A stretch of 64,000 nucleotides of DNA, taken from assembly GCF_001649575.2 (NCBI RefSeq), contig NC_051446.1:22129920-22193919 (forward strand), written 5' to 3'. Positions 10,561 to 22,928 of the stretch are shown piece by piece. A program made the translations under genes and the position numbers. The notes under the pieces were generated by a model. The model was not told where the DNA came from, did no database searches, and worked only from the letters and a program-made list of their open reading frames with translations. This stretch comes from Kryptolebias marmoratus (Eukaryota; Chordata; Actinopteri; Cyprinodontiformes; Rivulidae). Within the stretch, counting starts at the first letter, position 1, and the number at the start of each line of letters is the position of its first letter.

Positions 10561-12205
10561 CCCCCCCATTTTGATTGCAGTTTCATCATGACAGAAACAA
10601 ACAAAGAAAATCAACAAGTTTGCATTCTTTTTGCATCTGAGTTGCTTCCTGATTCATGTCGAGCTGATTCAAGTCTCACAGCTGCTGTCACCATTTCACT
10701 TTGTCTGAAAGAGAAGGGGACAAAAAAGTTAATTCGTGTAATGACCTTCTCCACAGGCGACTTGTTAATCCATTACTAAAGCAAAGATATATGAGGGAGA
10801 CACCAAAGCTGCAGGGCTGCAGCTTCCTGTCACATCAGGGAGTTAAGTCCTATTGTCTTGTTTAATCAGGTGAGAAGGCTGTGCTGACTGACAGCCCTTC
10901 TTGCAGGTAAAAAACCCCCCAAAAAAACAAAAAACCACACTTGTCACACATGTGACTTCTTTTTCTCTTTGCATATCATGCCTTTTTAATGCACCAGATT
11001 TTACTAATTAAAATACATGATAACAAAGAAATAGAGAAGGTACATTGGGCTTGTGTGGTTAATCATCATTTTTAGCTTTATTTTCACTACAAATACTGGT
11101 TTCAGTACTTTATTTATTTTTTTAGTACTTTTATTATTACAATTGTTATTCCATATTTTACAGATTGTTGTCACGTGACTGTCTTTTCATTAATCAACAG
11201 AAATGCAAATTGTATTCCTTTCAAACCGTATCTGCCTTGTTTGTGATTAGAAAATGCCTAAAAGTTTAATTCAAACAAGAAATATGTAGTTTTCTTGTGT
11301 GTTTTAGTCTTTTCCTTTAAATTCGGCTGTAAAATGAATTCTCTAGATGTCTTCACTGTGACATGTCTATCTATAACATCACATGCTGCAACCCCAAAGG
11401 AAATCGAGTGTCGCCAGTCATGCAAATGAAACACTTTCCACACATTTGGAACAGAGGCGAAGGCAAAACACAATACAACCAAGTTGTCTTTCATTTAGAG
11501 AATATGAAATAGATACCAACAAGTTAGGGAAAAAGGAATGGACACAATGACCTGTCCTTCAAGCTTTCTTTTAAATTTATAGATTGGTTTCATACATGAA
11601 TCTGAGCAGATGAAGAGCAAAGAACTGCATTTCATGTAGTGACTAATGACTTCATTGGACATATTTCTATAATATATGCATAAATGCATGCACATGATTT
11701 TCTGTATGGCAGAAATGTGACTGTGAAAAATTAAAGCTGTTTGTTCTTTCATCTTTTCTCGGTTTCTGTGTTCCTTGTTTCACTTGCTAACCTCCACAGG
11801 AGAAACCAATTCTGCTGACCCTAATCTAAAAGCATGACATGAGGATTAATATCTTGCCTTATGTGGGATATATGCACAGCTTTCTCTCAGCCAGACGAAA
11901 AGTCTGAAGTCCAATTGAAATAATGTGTGAGGAGCTTTTTAATCATTGGGTCAAGGAGGAAAATAAATACTTTACTCAGCTTGCCAAAGGACAAACGAGC
12001 TTGGTTTATACAAGTCAACATGATGCTAGTCTTATTGAAGTATTGATAATTATATCTCATGGTAGAGCCAATCACAGTAAGTGGCTCTTTCGGTTGAAAT
12101 ACATGCACACTTTTAAAATAAAATTGTCATATTATTTTAATAAACAAACAAAAATAGATTTATTGCATTTTTGTGACATTCTGGACCTATATCAACACTA
12201 AAAAT
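10561..12205. other. Unique sequence, no gene recognised
   Basis: Frames of 63-92 codons overlap on both strands near 11.3-12.2 kb without recognisable domains. 10.59-10.87 kb is more complex in composition. No repeat family was recognised. Confidence 0.35.
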
Positions 12206-12206
12206 A

Positions 12207-12753
12207 TTACCCAGATGTAACAGCTGTGTCAAGGCTCTGAGTTGTTTGGGCCTCATCCTCTTCTTCCTCCCTTCCCCTCCATACCTTTTCAGACATGTAG
12301 AGCGATGACTTGCAGTTCCAGGCTTGAGCTAAAATCAAGTTTTTACTGACCTGTGTTCTCCCTGTAGAAATCTCTCCATGTGACCCTCTCTTTGCCTTCC
12401 TTGCCTCCCTGGTTGTAGTTCTGTGGAGGATGTCAGTTCTTCCACCTTTCTGGAAAACAACATAAGGATTTCTTCTTGGCCAAGCCACTTGAACTCTTAC
12501 CTGCTTGTCTGCTCTTGCCCGTTGTCCTTGCCTTTCTCCTTTCTCAGATTCCTGGAACCCTGTCCTCCTCTTGAGCCTCCTCTTGAGAAATTCCATTGAA
12601 GACCATCCCAGAACCTGTTGGATTCTCTGTTAACAGACTAGTTACAACATGAAAAACTGATAGCCAATACTGGCTGGTGAGTTCCTGTTTGCTCCTGGGG
12701 CTCAGATGGGCTAAGTACAGAAAACACATGAAGCCTCCTCCCTCTGGACCCAA
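12207..12753 (-). other. Unexplained minus-strand open frames
   Basis: A 129-codon frame (12207-12596) overlaps a 69-codon frame (12544-12753) on the minus strand. The first product is strongly basic in its N-terminal two thirds (RRLKRR, several RG/KR pairs) and ends in an acidic REEEEDEAQ stretch. The block is less AT-rich than its flanks. I recognise no domain. It may be a decayed mobile-element ORF, an exon-like fragment or chance. Confidence 0.18.
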
Positions 12754-12789
12754 CGTCTGCCCGAAGAGCTGTCAAGGTCGGTGCTATGA

Positions 12790-14279
12790 GACCTATTAAT
12801 GGGATGGAAATGTTTGTGACACAAACATAAAACCTTGTCTTTCTTTAAAAGTGATAAAAAAAAAATTCTTATTAAATAAGTTCAGCAAAAATAGTGTAAA
12901 ATGCTCAAACAAGCTAAACATTCCAGTGTTGGATGGTAACAATCAATGATTTGTCAGTTCTGAGTAATAGATAAAAAATTATATTAGCAGCTTGCACAGT
13001 GAATAAAACTGTCTGCCCAATCTCTGCTCCTAATGTGGGCTTAAGTGCATATTGAAGTAGCCACTGACAAAAGCAATTTACATTTCAGCACCAGTGCTGG
13101 TGGACAGCTCCTGTTAGGCCTGAGCAACTTTTGTTCGCTTCAAAAAAAACTCTGAGGAGACCGCAGAGCTAACTTTTTAAAGCTTTTTTTGTCACATACA
13201 TGGAACTAGCAAAGCATTTAGTTTCAATTTACCTACATTTTAAAAAATTTCAAATGCTGAAGGTCAGCCATTTAGGAGCTAAACACAACTTCATACAAAT
13301 CCAATTTGAAACACATAAAAGCTGTTGATGGTGTCACTTTCATGTTTGAGTGATTTATTTCAAAACCTTGTTTTAAGAGCAGCAAGCTTTGATAGAAGCT
13401 TAGAAGGCACAGAAGTGAGTTATTGAGAGAAAATGTTAACTAAATGTCCAAATTAAATCAGTTGCATTCAGTGACTCTAAAACAATTCAGAGTGTTAAGA
13501 GGCTCACTAGCTTGGTGGTCTTAGATTTTAATCCAGTGAGGTCCATCTAAAAGACCTAGCAAAAGTCCATAATGCATATATTTACAAAAAATAATAAAAA
13601 TAATTCTATTAAAATTTAACAACTAATGTGGGTCCAGATTAAGACTTTGTTTGGGTCTGGAACTAGAATGTGGTCTGCCATTTTGGAACCCTACACTATC
13701 GGCATTAATAAAAAAGTTTGTCAATAGAATTTTTGTAATGCATCATCATTTCAATAAAAACTATTTTGCTCCAGAGGCAAAAACATAAAAAGTCAAAAGT
13801 GCAAAAGTTGTGATAAGAGTAGAGTCATGTCTACAAACACACCTTTGGAAAGTAATATAATAAAGACCTTTTCACTTATTTAAATACAGTCACTTTGATG
13901 TGAGTTTGCGTGACTCTGGCAGTCATAAACCTTGAAGTAGAATGTTGAATAACAATTAATTAAAAAAAAGAAACTTTTCTGTTTGCTTATCTAACCATTC
14001 ACATATTCTTCAAACGGTATATAACCTTCCTGCCTTTCTTCGTTCTCTCCTCTCTGGCTGCACATCTTCCGTCTGAGGTCTAAGTGCAGGAATGAAAAAG
14101 GAGTCTCTGAAGAGAAGTTAGCCCCAGTTTATTATGTGGTTTAAACTTCTGTAAAGTTTGAAACTTTCTATCAGATGCAAGTCATAAGGTTACATCATGA
14201 ATAAACTGATTAACTACTTTAAGTCTATGCAAGGCTTCAGCTTCTATTTAATCTCATTTTCCTTAAGAGCCCACACACT
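12790..14279. other. AT-rich sequence, no gene recognised
   Basis: No feature could be supported. The 13.62-13.70 kb stretch (GGGTCCAG, GGGTCTGG) has a faint repeat-like look, but I cannot assign it. Confidence 0.3.
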
Positions 14280-15030
14280 TTTTATCTTCTCCCACCAACG
14301 GGGAAAAGGAATCATGTTTTTGCATGTGTGTGTGTTTGTATGTCTGTCGTTTTATCAAAATATCTCATGAATCACTAGAAAAATTTTAAAGAAACTCTTA
14401 GAAGATAATTATTGGATGTGAATCTAAAACTGATTACTGTTTGGAATCAACCCCATTCTAGTTGGCTGCCATCTGATCAAATACATGAATGATATAATTC
14501 AGTCAAATTTACAGATATTGAGCTAAAATTTAATGTGGTAGTAGCTGATCATTATTCTTAATACATGCTTTCAGTGTGACACACTGTACAGCATTTTTGC
14601 TTAAACTTTTGGCATTCAAACCCTATTTTGTCTGTTCGCAAAATATCACATGAACTACTTAAACTAATAAAACTCTCAAAAAGTAATGACTGTTTATACA
14701 TTATACAGCTGATAACCTTTTAGAGCAAATCTAGTTTAAGATGGCTATGTGCTAATCTACATTGGCCAACAGTAAAATGACTAAAACCTAATCAGTTTTA
14801 CAGATATTGATCTAAAATTTGATGTAGTAGTACCTGAGAGTGATTCACAAAAAATACACTAAGCACTAACAGATCTTGCATGAGATCGCACATAACTTCA
14901 TTTATAAGGTTTGAGCAAAACAGCTAAAACTCAGTTCCTTCTCATCATAGGATGACCATAATTTAAAACGCTGAAAGGTTGCAGGTTATATACAGTACAT
15001 TCCTTCAAGGAATACCAGGCTTTTAGTTGT
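14280..15030 (+). repeat. Family R copy 5 (leader, two units, tail)
   Basis: The leader ATGTTTTTGC plus a TG tract (14312-14345) is followed by AAATATCTCATGAATCAC. Two units follow, whose GATGGCTG-type motifs lie about 285 bp apart (14.46 and 14.74 kb), then the tail. The terminal palindrome keeps its core ATTCCTTCAAGGAAT. Confidence 0.8.
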
Positions 15031-15350
15031 TACCGTTTTACAGCATCCGTTACAGTTTTGTAAAGATCTCCTTACATGAATTGTACACCTCCTTTTAGGA
15101 TAACAGGGAGGAAGTTTTCTCTTCAGTAATGATAAAGGAAATGTCAGTCAGCATTAGCATACTCATTTATAGAGTTTTACAGCTGTCCCCAGCTTCTACC
15201 TTACCGACCCCCGCTCTCCGTGCCCCCTGCCACCCCTTTCAAGACAGGTTATCATAATGATTATGAAAAATGACTCCTAAAAAAACTTGATGTGACACAT
15301 TATCTCAATATTAAGGGAGTTTGAGCGAATAATAAGTTTGGCTTATTAAT
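15031..15350. promoter_or_regulatory. Regulatory-looking island with a homeodomain-type palindrome
   Basis: High-complexity unique sequence contains TCATAAT-G-ATTATGA at 15252-15266, a perfect inverted repeat with two ATTA cores. The C-rich stretch at 15.19-15.24 kb is non-coding in appearance. Confidence 0.28.
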
Positions 15351-16190
15351 AAAGGTGAGAAACCGCCAAGTGAAGTTAAGTGCTGCTGTCAATCTTCACC
15401 CGAGTCACTTTTGACTTCAAAGAAAATTTCACCTCAGTCGTGTCTCTGTATTTATAGAGACAGCAACGTCCCAAAGGGATCATCGTGTGAGACAGGCAGA
15501 GATTTTTCTCAGAAATTTGGTCGATGTGCCTGGAAACTTCTAGGCCCGCTGCACATAATGAACCCATTTACTCTCAGTTTAGATCAATGTGTGCGAGAGG
15601 ATGCTGACGCTAGTGCCCGACTAACATTTTGTCCCTGTATGTGGGTGAAAGTGTGAATGAATGCAGGCCTGCATGCACAGATACATCTCTGTATGCACAC
15701 ACCTCTGTTGGCTCATTAATGTAAAATGAGGAGCAGTAGATAGATAAAGCACGGTTGCCTCGCAGGAGATATACCATTCTCTATAAGAGCGCTTTGAAGA
15801 AAAGAAAGGAACCTTTGAATTCCTTGCACATTTTTCATGAATAAATGATGAGGAGTGTTTGAATGAATTCATGTCCTTTTTTGGTGTCCTTTCAAAAGTT
15901 TGCTAAATGGCAGACATGGTGGTACATCCTCATCTATGAGCTTGGTGCCTCTAATCTGAAGGTGGAACATTTATCGAGCCAAACTATTCACTGTATCCTC
16001 TTTGATAGAGTTGTCGGTAACCTAAAGGTCCATCATCTGGTTCTTCTGCGTTTGTTGGGCCTTGATTTGGAACTGTCAGTCTCTTTAGCTGTGAAATACA
16101 TGCATTAACTAGAGAAAAAGCATTCTCTGAAAAACTGCAGTGTAAATGCTGAGTGCTGGTGACAGAAGAACTTTGATGACAAACCTGAAA
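15351..16190. other. Unique sequence, no gene recognised
   Basis: 15.36-15.66 kb has regulatory-like texture and a 7-bp inverted repeat (TGTCTCT / AGAGACA, 15441-15462). Several frames of 63-111 codons overlap on both strands, none with a recognisable domain. Confidence 0.3.
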
Positions 16191-16195
16191 CTGAA

Positions 16196-16655
16196 TCAAA
16201 GCTAAAAGATACAGAACACTAGCTAAAAAAAAGCTAAAAGGAGAAAATGTTAGCTTAATGTTAAAAGTAGTTGTATTATTAAACATAATAATTGTAAAGC
16301 TAAAACATAAACTATCCAAATGCTAACTAAAAGCAAAAAAATAGCAAAACACTTGCTTAAAATAGATGAGTATTAGCTTAAAAAATAAAAATGGCTAAAA
16401 GCCATCAAAAATCTAGAAGTAACAAATGGTAGCTAACCCAAAAAAAGTAGCTAAAAGTAGCAAAATGCTAAGTAAATGTAGCAGAACTCTAATTAAAATA
16501 TAAAAGCAGTAAAATGCTAGTTAAAGCTAAATATATAAAAACACAGACTAAAGTTAGTAAAACACTAGCTAAATCCAAACAGTAGCTAAAAACTAAAAGA
16601 AAGAAAAGGCTAGCTAAAAGTTTAAACTAGCATGAGCTGAAATAGCTGTAAAAAA
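16196..16655. repeat. Degenerate GCTAAAA minisatellite, array 2
   Basis: GCTAAAAG, TAGCAAAATGCTA and GCTAGCTAAAAG variants recur throughout about 460 bp. It is the reverse-orientation form of the array at 1.95-2.24 kb and the longest of the three. Confidence 0.7.
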
Positions 16656-16990
16656 GAACAATCTTATGGTACAACACATGTAAGTCCTACAGATTCTGAT
16701 GTGAAACAGACAGTTGTTTTGACATATAAACCTCACTTCTAAGTCAAACACTGTACGACTGGTAGCAAGTAGTCAAAAACAATGAAGAATAACAATTTTT
16801 ATTCAACAACAACATATAGTAGGATTGTGCTGGCACAGCATTCCCACCAATAAATAAACTGCAGAAAAGGCCACTGTACACAATCAGCCGCTAACATGAA
16901 AGAATAATGTGGTCATCACACTACAAAGGTCACTCTTTCACATTTCTCAACAAGTTGTAAATTATTTGTGTGCGTACAGCTCTATATTTC
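16656..16990. other. Unique AT-rich sequence
   Basis: I see no gene and no repeat signature. Confidence 0.3.
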
Positions 16991-17935
16991 TATTTACCGT
17001 ACAGGCTTTGGATGAATGACAGGCATGCACTTCACACTTCTAATTGAATTGGTCACTCTTGTTAAATACTTTGGAAGCCAAGGGGGGAAATTAGCTTGCA
17101 AAAGTCTTTCAGAAGAAGAAATGAGGACATAGGGGAGATGTTTCCGATCTCTGTGGAGCAGACTCATGGGAAAAACACTACAGCGCCAATAACAGCTCGA
17201 GCCGAAACAAAATGAGAGCTGTCGACGAGCAAGAGAGAATCAAAGGAGAAAAAGCAACTCACTCAATGAGAGTCTGGGGCAAAGATAAGAGAAGAATTAG
17301 CAGTTAATTTGTGGAGAAATTAATCCGTTTTCAGCATGAATCAGAGCCCGACTCTGTGGCATTGTTCAAGGCAGCTAGCACTCCCTATCTCATGTCCCCA
17401 GATATTTGCAGGTCACTGCAGAGGAGAGGATTTCAATTTGGTCACTGATGTTGGATCAGGACACTAAAGAAGTCTTTGTTCCAACGAGAAGCTCATTGGA
17501 AATATGTTCATGTCATCTTGGGGAAACTTCCACGGCAGCCGGCCCGCACCACCTCAATATACACGCCTTATAAGTTGCTTGACATGGCGGGAGACTGAAG
17601 GCCACACCACTGTTAAACTGAACAAACTGTAATTGGAGCGGCCTCTATTTGATACCGAGCATTTAATCTCAGATCATTAATGCAGTGCCATTTAAAAAGC
17701 CTCTGCGTTCCCGGAATATTGAGAAGGTGACATTTAAAAAGGCCCGCAGTTTTCCGCCAGTGCCAAATATTTTGCCAGTAACTCAAATTAACTCGCTGAT
17801 GACTTGCCTTTGGTAACAAGCCGTGCAACACAACAATATGGGAAATTCATTAAAATTATCCACAAGGCAAGGTTATGCAAAAGAACAATTGGCTTCTGCT
17901 TTCCTTCTTAACTAATGACTTTAAAATAACGGAGC
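16991..17935. promoter_or_regulatory. Long regulatory-looking region, candidate enhancer cluster
   Basis: About 0.9 kb of unique, balanced-composition sequence without repeats. Visible cores include TTCTAATTGAATTGG, GCAGTTAATTTGTGG, TAATCCG, CATTTAATCTCAGATCATTAATG and AACTCAAATTAACTCGC. Two copies of a GTGNCATTTAAAAAG motif sit 42 bp apart (17685 and 17727), and a 17-nt motif at 17199-17215 recurs at 18234. No convincing coding frame exists; the 72-codon minus frame at 17613 is probably chance. A conserved developmental enhancer is the favoured reading, by texture only. Confidence 0.38.
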
Positions 17936-18099
17936 AGGCTCAGTGTTTGCAGAGCTGTGAATGCATGTTTATGTCCTTGTGGACTGGCTCTGCAGCTTGA
18001 CTGACATTCTCTAACAGAACTGAAGTCAGACATCTCTACTACATTAAGCACTGCATGCAGTTACACCATCGACATTATAAATTCAATATCCTATCACAT

Positions 18100-18420
18100 G
18101 AGAAAGTCTGAATACAGAAATAGTTGTTTCATCATGAGACACGCTCTCAGCTGAACTGTCAACCTCTGCTTCTCAATGTCAAAGCTCAGGGCTGCTTCAG
18201 TTCTTACTGCAGACTGAATCCAGTACCGCCGAGGAGCCGAAACAAAATGACACGAGCGCCTGGTGCTGTGACTTTTGCACCCTTGTTTCGTTCCAGAGAC
18301 TGTTTGTATGGACTGATCCAGTGACAGCTGCTTGCAGTGTCATGGAGGAGAGAGAGCCATTATGTCCAACGATAGAAGGACCGTCTCCCAGTCAGAGCAG
18401 TGGATAAACTTTATAAAGGT
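18100..18420. promoter_or_regulatory. Second regulatory-looking island
   Basis: Unique sequence with several CpG sites, including GAGCCGAAACAAAATGA (18234-18250), which matches 17199-17215 exactly. A 66-codon plus-strand frame (18124-18324) has no recognisable domain. Confidence 0.3.
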
Positions 18421-18595
18421 CTGAAGTATGGCCATGTTAAACTGAAGTAAGCAAACTAAGGCTTTGTATCATTTGATCCTAATGAACAGTAACAACTGTT
18501 TCAATTAAATTCATTTCACTTTATTTTTGCATGTTGCAGAGGAGAATGAGAAGCGATAAGGTTTGTGCACCACTCTATCTGTATGTGTGGGGTGC

Positions 18596-18637
18596 TGTGT
18601 GTGTGTGTGTGTGTGTGTGTGGTGGTGGGGGAGGGGG
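18596..18637. repeat. TG microsatellite followed by a G-rich run
   Basis: About 12 TG repeats (18596-18620) pass into GGTGGTGGGGGAGGGGG. Confidence 0.9.
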
Positions 18638-18639
18638 CT

Positions 18640-20150
18640 TTTAAGCAAACAAAACTAAAAAGAAATTGTTAGGAACTGTTCTTTAGTCTTGTATTAATAC
18701 ACATTGGGTGGTCTTATGAGAACTAGATGTACCTACGATTAACACAATAAACAAATATGTTCATTTTGACTTAGGAATATGTTTTCCATGGCAACAGCAG
18801 GATTAAGTGGGTTCTGCATACCTTTAAACAGAACTACACAAAAGTAAAATTGCATGGACTGTTTGGGCACCTCTAATGAAATCTTTTTACCTTTGAATAT
18901 TTAAGTGGTTAATAAATTACCTAATTTCCATTTACAGTCTTTTTTCAGCTTAAGTATTATACTGTAGATTAGTCAGATTTGAGCAGTTTTGTATGAGCTG
19001 CTCTTTGAAATTGTTAAAGGTTTTTATATTTAGAATAGGCAATTTTCAAGGCAATGGTTAATTTTTCAGAGTACACTTTTTGTAGTGTGGTGGATTTTTA
19101 AGTGTCTGTTGTGCTGTCCTCCTTTTGTTCCGAGATGTTACTTGCTTGTTGATATCTGTTCAAATTCACTTGTTTATCCACAAAATCATGCAGGAAGGTT
19201 TTCCTCTGATGATATCAGTCATATTTCTGCTGGCATCCTTGCACAATAAAACAATGCACAGCCGTTTTATAATCTGCTAAATCTCGCTGAAGGTCTTGTA
19301 GAGTCAAAACAGAATTCTGGTTTGGTTCGTCCAGCTGTTTTGCACAGTTCCTGTTATCTGTTTTTTTTTTTCTAAAGAAAAATCCTATCACATTGCATTC
19401 ATTTTCTGGTTTTTGGGCATCCCTTATTTAAATTTTCACAGTGCTACTGAGCTGCTCAGAGAGGCCCAAGGCTGCTGATTGATGCGACAAGGTTTGAGGA
19501 GTCAGAATATCAATAAAGATAGAACATTTGCATCACCTGGCCTTTCCAAATGACTGTGAATGAGGTGTACAGCCCTAACAAGGTGATTACTGTTTGAACC
19601 CTTGGTAAAAATTTATAACGGATTAGTTCATATTCTACTCACAGGGATAGACAATTTGGCCAACGGCTGCAAAATCTTTCCCTGTTTTCATAGAAACTTG
19701 AGGCTTTGTTTAGAACTTGCTTTCATTTTTTTGTTTTAGTGTGAAATTTGTTAGCATGACAAAAACATGGAACTCATAAAACCCATCATTAAGTATAAAA
19801 TGACAGAGGAATAAAAAAAAAAAAAAACCTAAATTGTAGCTGTTGCTTGTAATTATAGGCACAAACACACAACTTCTACACACCCGGCAATAAAAAAAGG
19901 GGGTGGGAATCCATTAACTTGCACTACCAGAGGACTTTGTTTCAGCCATCAATCCTCTTTTTCCATCAGTGTTGGATGACTGGAGTTCTCCCCTTTAGGT
20001 TCTCCTCATTATGACACTGAACAAAAACAAAAACACACAGAAGCCGTAAATTAATTCACGGCACCTGCTCCCAAAGACACCGAGCCTCCATCAGGATTTA
20101 GCAGAATTGATGACAACACATAAAGGAGGTTGAGGGGGGAATCAACATGG
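18640..20150. other. AT-rich unique sequence, no gene recognised
   Basis: No supported feature apart from short A/T runs. Confidence 0.3.
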
Positions 20151-20159
20151 TAACAACAT

Positions 20160-20500
20160 ACAAACACACACACTTTGCTAGATTTACTGACCCACCGCAG
20201 AAAACCTTTTGACAATATTTAATTAGCGTGCATTTACACCGTTTTTCATGTTTAAAAGGTGATGAATTGTATAATTAAAGGGCTCACAATGTAAATCAAT
20301 GGGGCAGAAAGAGGGAAGGTAATTAAACAACGCTACGGCCGCCTTCATAATGTTCCAACTTTCATGGGAGGTAAAACACCCCCACTGAGCCCAAACACTT
20401 GTTGACTGTATTAATGAAGCATTTTTGACACACAAAAGGCACCTCCTGAAAAGGAAACCTAATTAGTGGTTTCCTAATCAGGTTTACACAAAGACATACA
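20160..20500. promoter_or_regulatory. Regulatory-looking island rich in TAATTA sites
   Basis: Unique sequence with homeodomain-type cores at TTTAATTAGCG (about 20218), GGTAATTAAAC (about 20318) and CCTAATTAGTGG (20458-20469). The last is the centre of a perfect 7-bp inverted repeat, GGAAACC / GGTTTCC (20453-20474). The 70-codon minus frame here shows no domain. Enhancer function is inference. Confidence 0.38.
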
Positions 20501-20509
20501 AATGGAAGA

Positions 20510-22925
20510 CGGGAGCATTCTGATCCAAAGAGGGGAAAAAGGTTTTATGAAAGAGGTTTAAATTAGTTTTAAAACATGGTATCTTCATTTATAGATTTGC
20601 CAGGCTCAGTAATGCATGCATGTTCCTTCTGCAGCGTGTAAAGGAGACAGTTATTTCTTTTAAAACAAGCCAGGCCCCACATTTTATGCAACACTCCACT
20701 TTCTGTCCTCCATCCTGCATGATGAGGGAATATTACCATTCTGCAATGCCCCTGCTGGGTTCATGTTTCCAACCTTATTCTGGATCTCCCTTTCAAATCA
20801 AGCTTGCATATTCTCTATTCTCCCTGGATTTGGGACATTTTAGAGCTATGAAAAGCTGCAAATGCTGATGTGACAGACCTCATTTGCAGTCTCAGTCCCA
20901 GTGCTCAGACTCAAACCCTTAGGTGTTCTGCTACTTGAGCAGACTAAGATAAAGCTTCCTTTTTTGTGTGCTTTTTTTGGTCCTCTGCCCCAGTGCTTCC
21001 TGGGATTGCTAAGGCGGGTGGCAGGGGTGCAGATGTGTGGTAATTGAGTTTAGACTGGGCTGTTTGAGGTGGAGCTGCCACTATGCTGCTTAGTCGGAGC
21101 TATCCTCCAATTTTCTCTCTCCAAGGAGGTATGGCCGCAGGAAATGTGCAAAGAAAAAAAAAGAAAAAGAAGGATGGACTACGGCTGACTGTTACTGGTG
21201 CACTGAACTACAGATGACACAAAATGTGCTCTCATTGAGACACTTCTGCCCACGTCTTATTCTCACATATTATTATATCCCACTGTGTGACAAGCTTAAC
21301 CATTGGCCTAAGTTCAGACATCCCCAGTTTCCTCCACTGGCTCCATAACTTACACCATGTGATTAGCTCAGTAAAACTTAACATTGTTTTTATTTGGGAT
21401 TGTCATGAAGTCCAATCAAAATGTCCACATCAGCAAATTTATAAACAGGGAGAGGTTTGAAAATAATAAATATAAAGTTACAAGAAACATAAGCAAACAG
21501 CTGAAATGCCTTACTGCACGAAAACAAAAACAATCTGGGAATTGGTGGCAGAAGAAGAATATACAATGAGGTGAGAGAGCTCATAAATAAGGGGGGAAAT
21601 TGGTGGAAAACAAAACAAAGAATATAATATATATTTATATATAAATGTGGCAATAAAATGAATAAAAGTATAAAAGATTTTAAATTTGCATTTTAATATT
21701 TGACAGTGTGGCAAAAAGTAAGAGAAACTTGTGTGCTGTCCACAATATTCCAAATATTAAAAAAATAAAATAAAAATAGAAGGTTATTTTTTTTCATGCA
21801 TCTGCACCTCTAGTCCACATGCAAACTGAGTTTTTGGTGAAAAAAAGAGATTTGAAGGAACAGTTTCCAAAACAAAGATTTTTAAACAGACAGTTTTTGA
21901 TCCAATGAAGAAAAGACTTGAAATACAGAGCAATGAAGCAGCAGCCTTAAAATCCACAACAATGGAGCTTTACTGTTTTTTCTTTTTTTTTTTATGTCTG
22001 TCTCAATTTATCCTAATCCTGTGACCATTAATTATGTACTGAAAAGGTCGATAGCTTAAATGAAATTATACAACACAAACTTTTTTCAATAAAAAGCTAC
22101 AATTATTTACATTATTTACAAATATTTTAGGAAAATCTTGCTGATAGGTTCTTTTTCTGGATTATAATATGTTGTTACGGTGAGTGTTCTTGCCTCCTAC
22201 AGAGGTAATTCAATATATGGAGAAGTGCAGAAAGCTCTTTAGACAAGATTTCTAGTAGCATGTCTTTGTTACACATCTACCTATGAATGCATTTAGGTAA
22301 CAGTGAAGAGCAGCTGCAGAACTATGCCATAGATTCACACAGTCATTATGCACAATAAATTATTTAAAAAATACTTTATTGAGCTTAACAACAGCTGTAA
22401 CCTTCACAGCTTAAAGGTAAATATTCAGTTATTTTGCCATAAATATCCTCACAGTTTATTAAGATTTTGAAATATAATTGTGATAATTTTGCCCACCTCT
22501 ACGGTCCTCTTGTGGGGATTAAAGCACAGAGCTGAACCTTTTGCATGGACGCCTGCAAGGACACCTGCTCGAGGCGGTTGCTTCATGACCCTCTGGAGAC
22601 CTGCACTCCTCGCCAAAATGTAAATTATCAGGGGGAAGTTTCATTGTTGCTCATATAAGATGGAGGAACTGACTCACCTCTCCAGTCTGCTGGGTTTCCT
22701 TTTGCACATTGCCCTTTTCTGCATTGTCCTGTTCACTGTGCATATTCCTGTGAACACCATTATGCTGGTAGTTTCACACGTTTCTGCTCAGACATGACGG
22801 TAGCATCAGATTTCCCATCTGACTTTTAATACAGCAGTGATTTTGCACATCTGACAAAAGGTCAAGCTTGTCTTTTAAATCCTATTCAATAGGACTGATA
22901 TAAAAACACATTTTAAAAGATGTCT
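20510..22925. other. Mostly AT-rich sequence, no gene recognised
   Basis: Frames of 61-87 codons near 21.4-21.75 kb lie in low-complexity A/T-rich sequence and look like chance. 22.5-22.8 kb is less AT-rich but has no recognisable motif. Confidence 0.3.
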
Positions 22926-22928
22926 TTG

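Noticed and set aside
17596..17625. 5S rRNA-like start (GGCCACACCACTG)
   Set aside because: Only a dozen bases match and nothing after it fits 5S rRNA.
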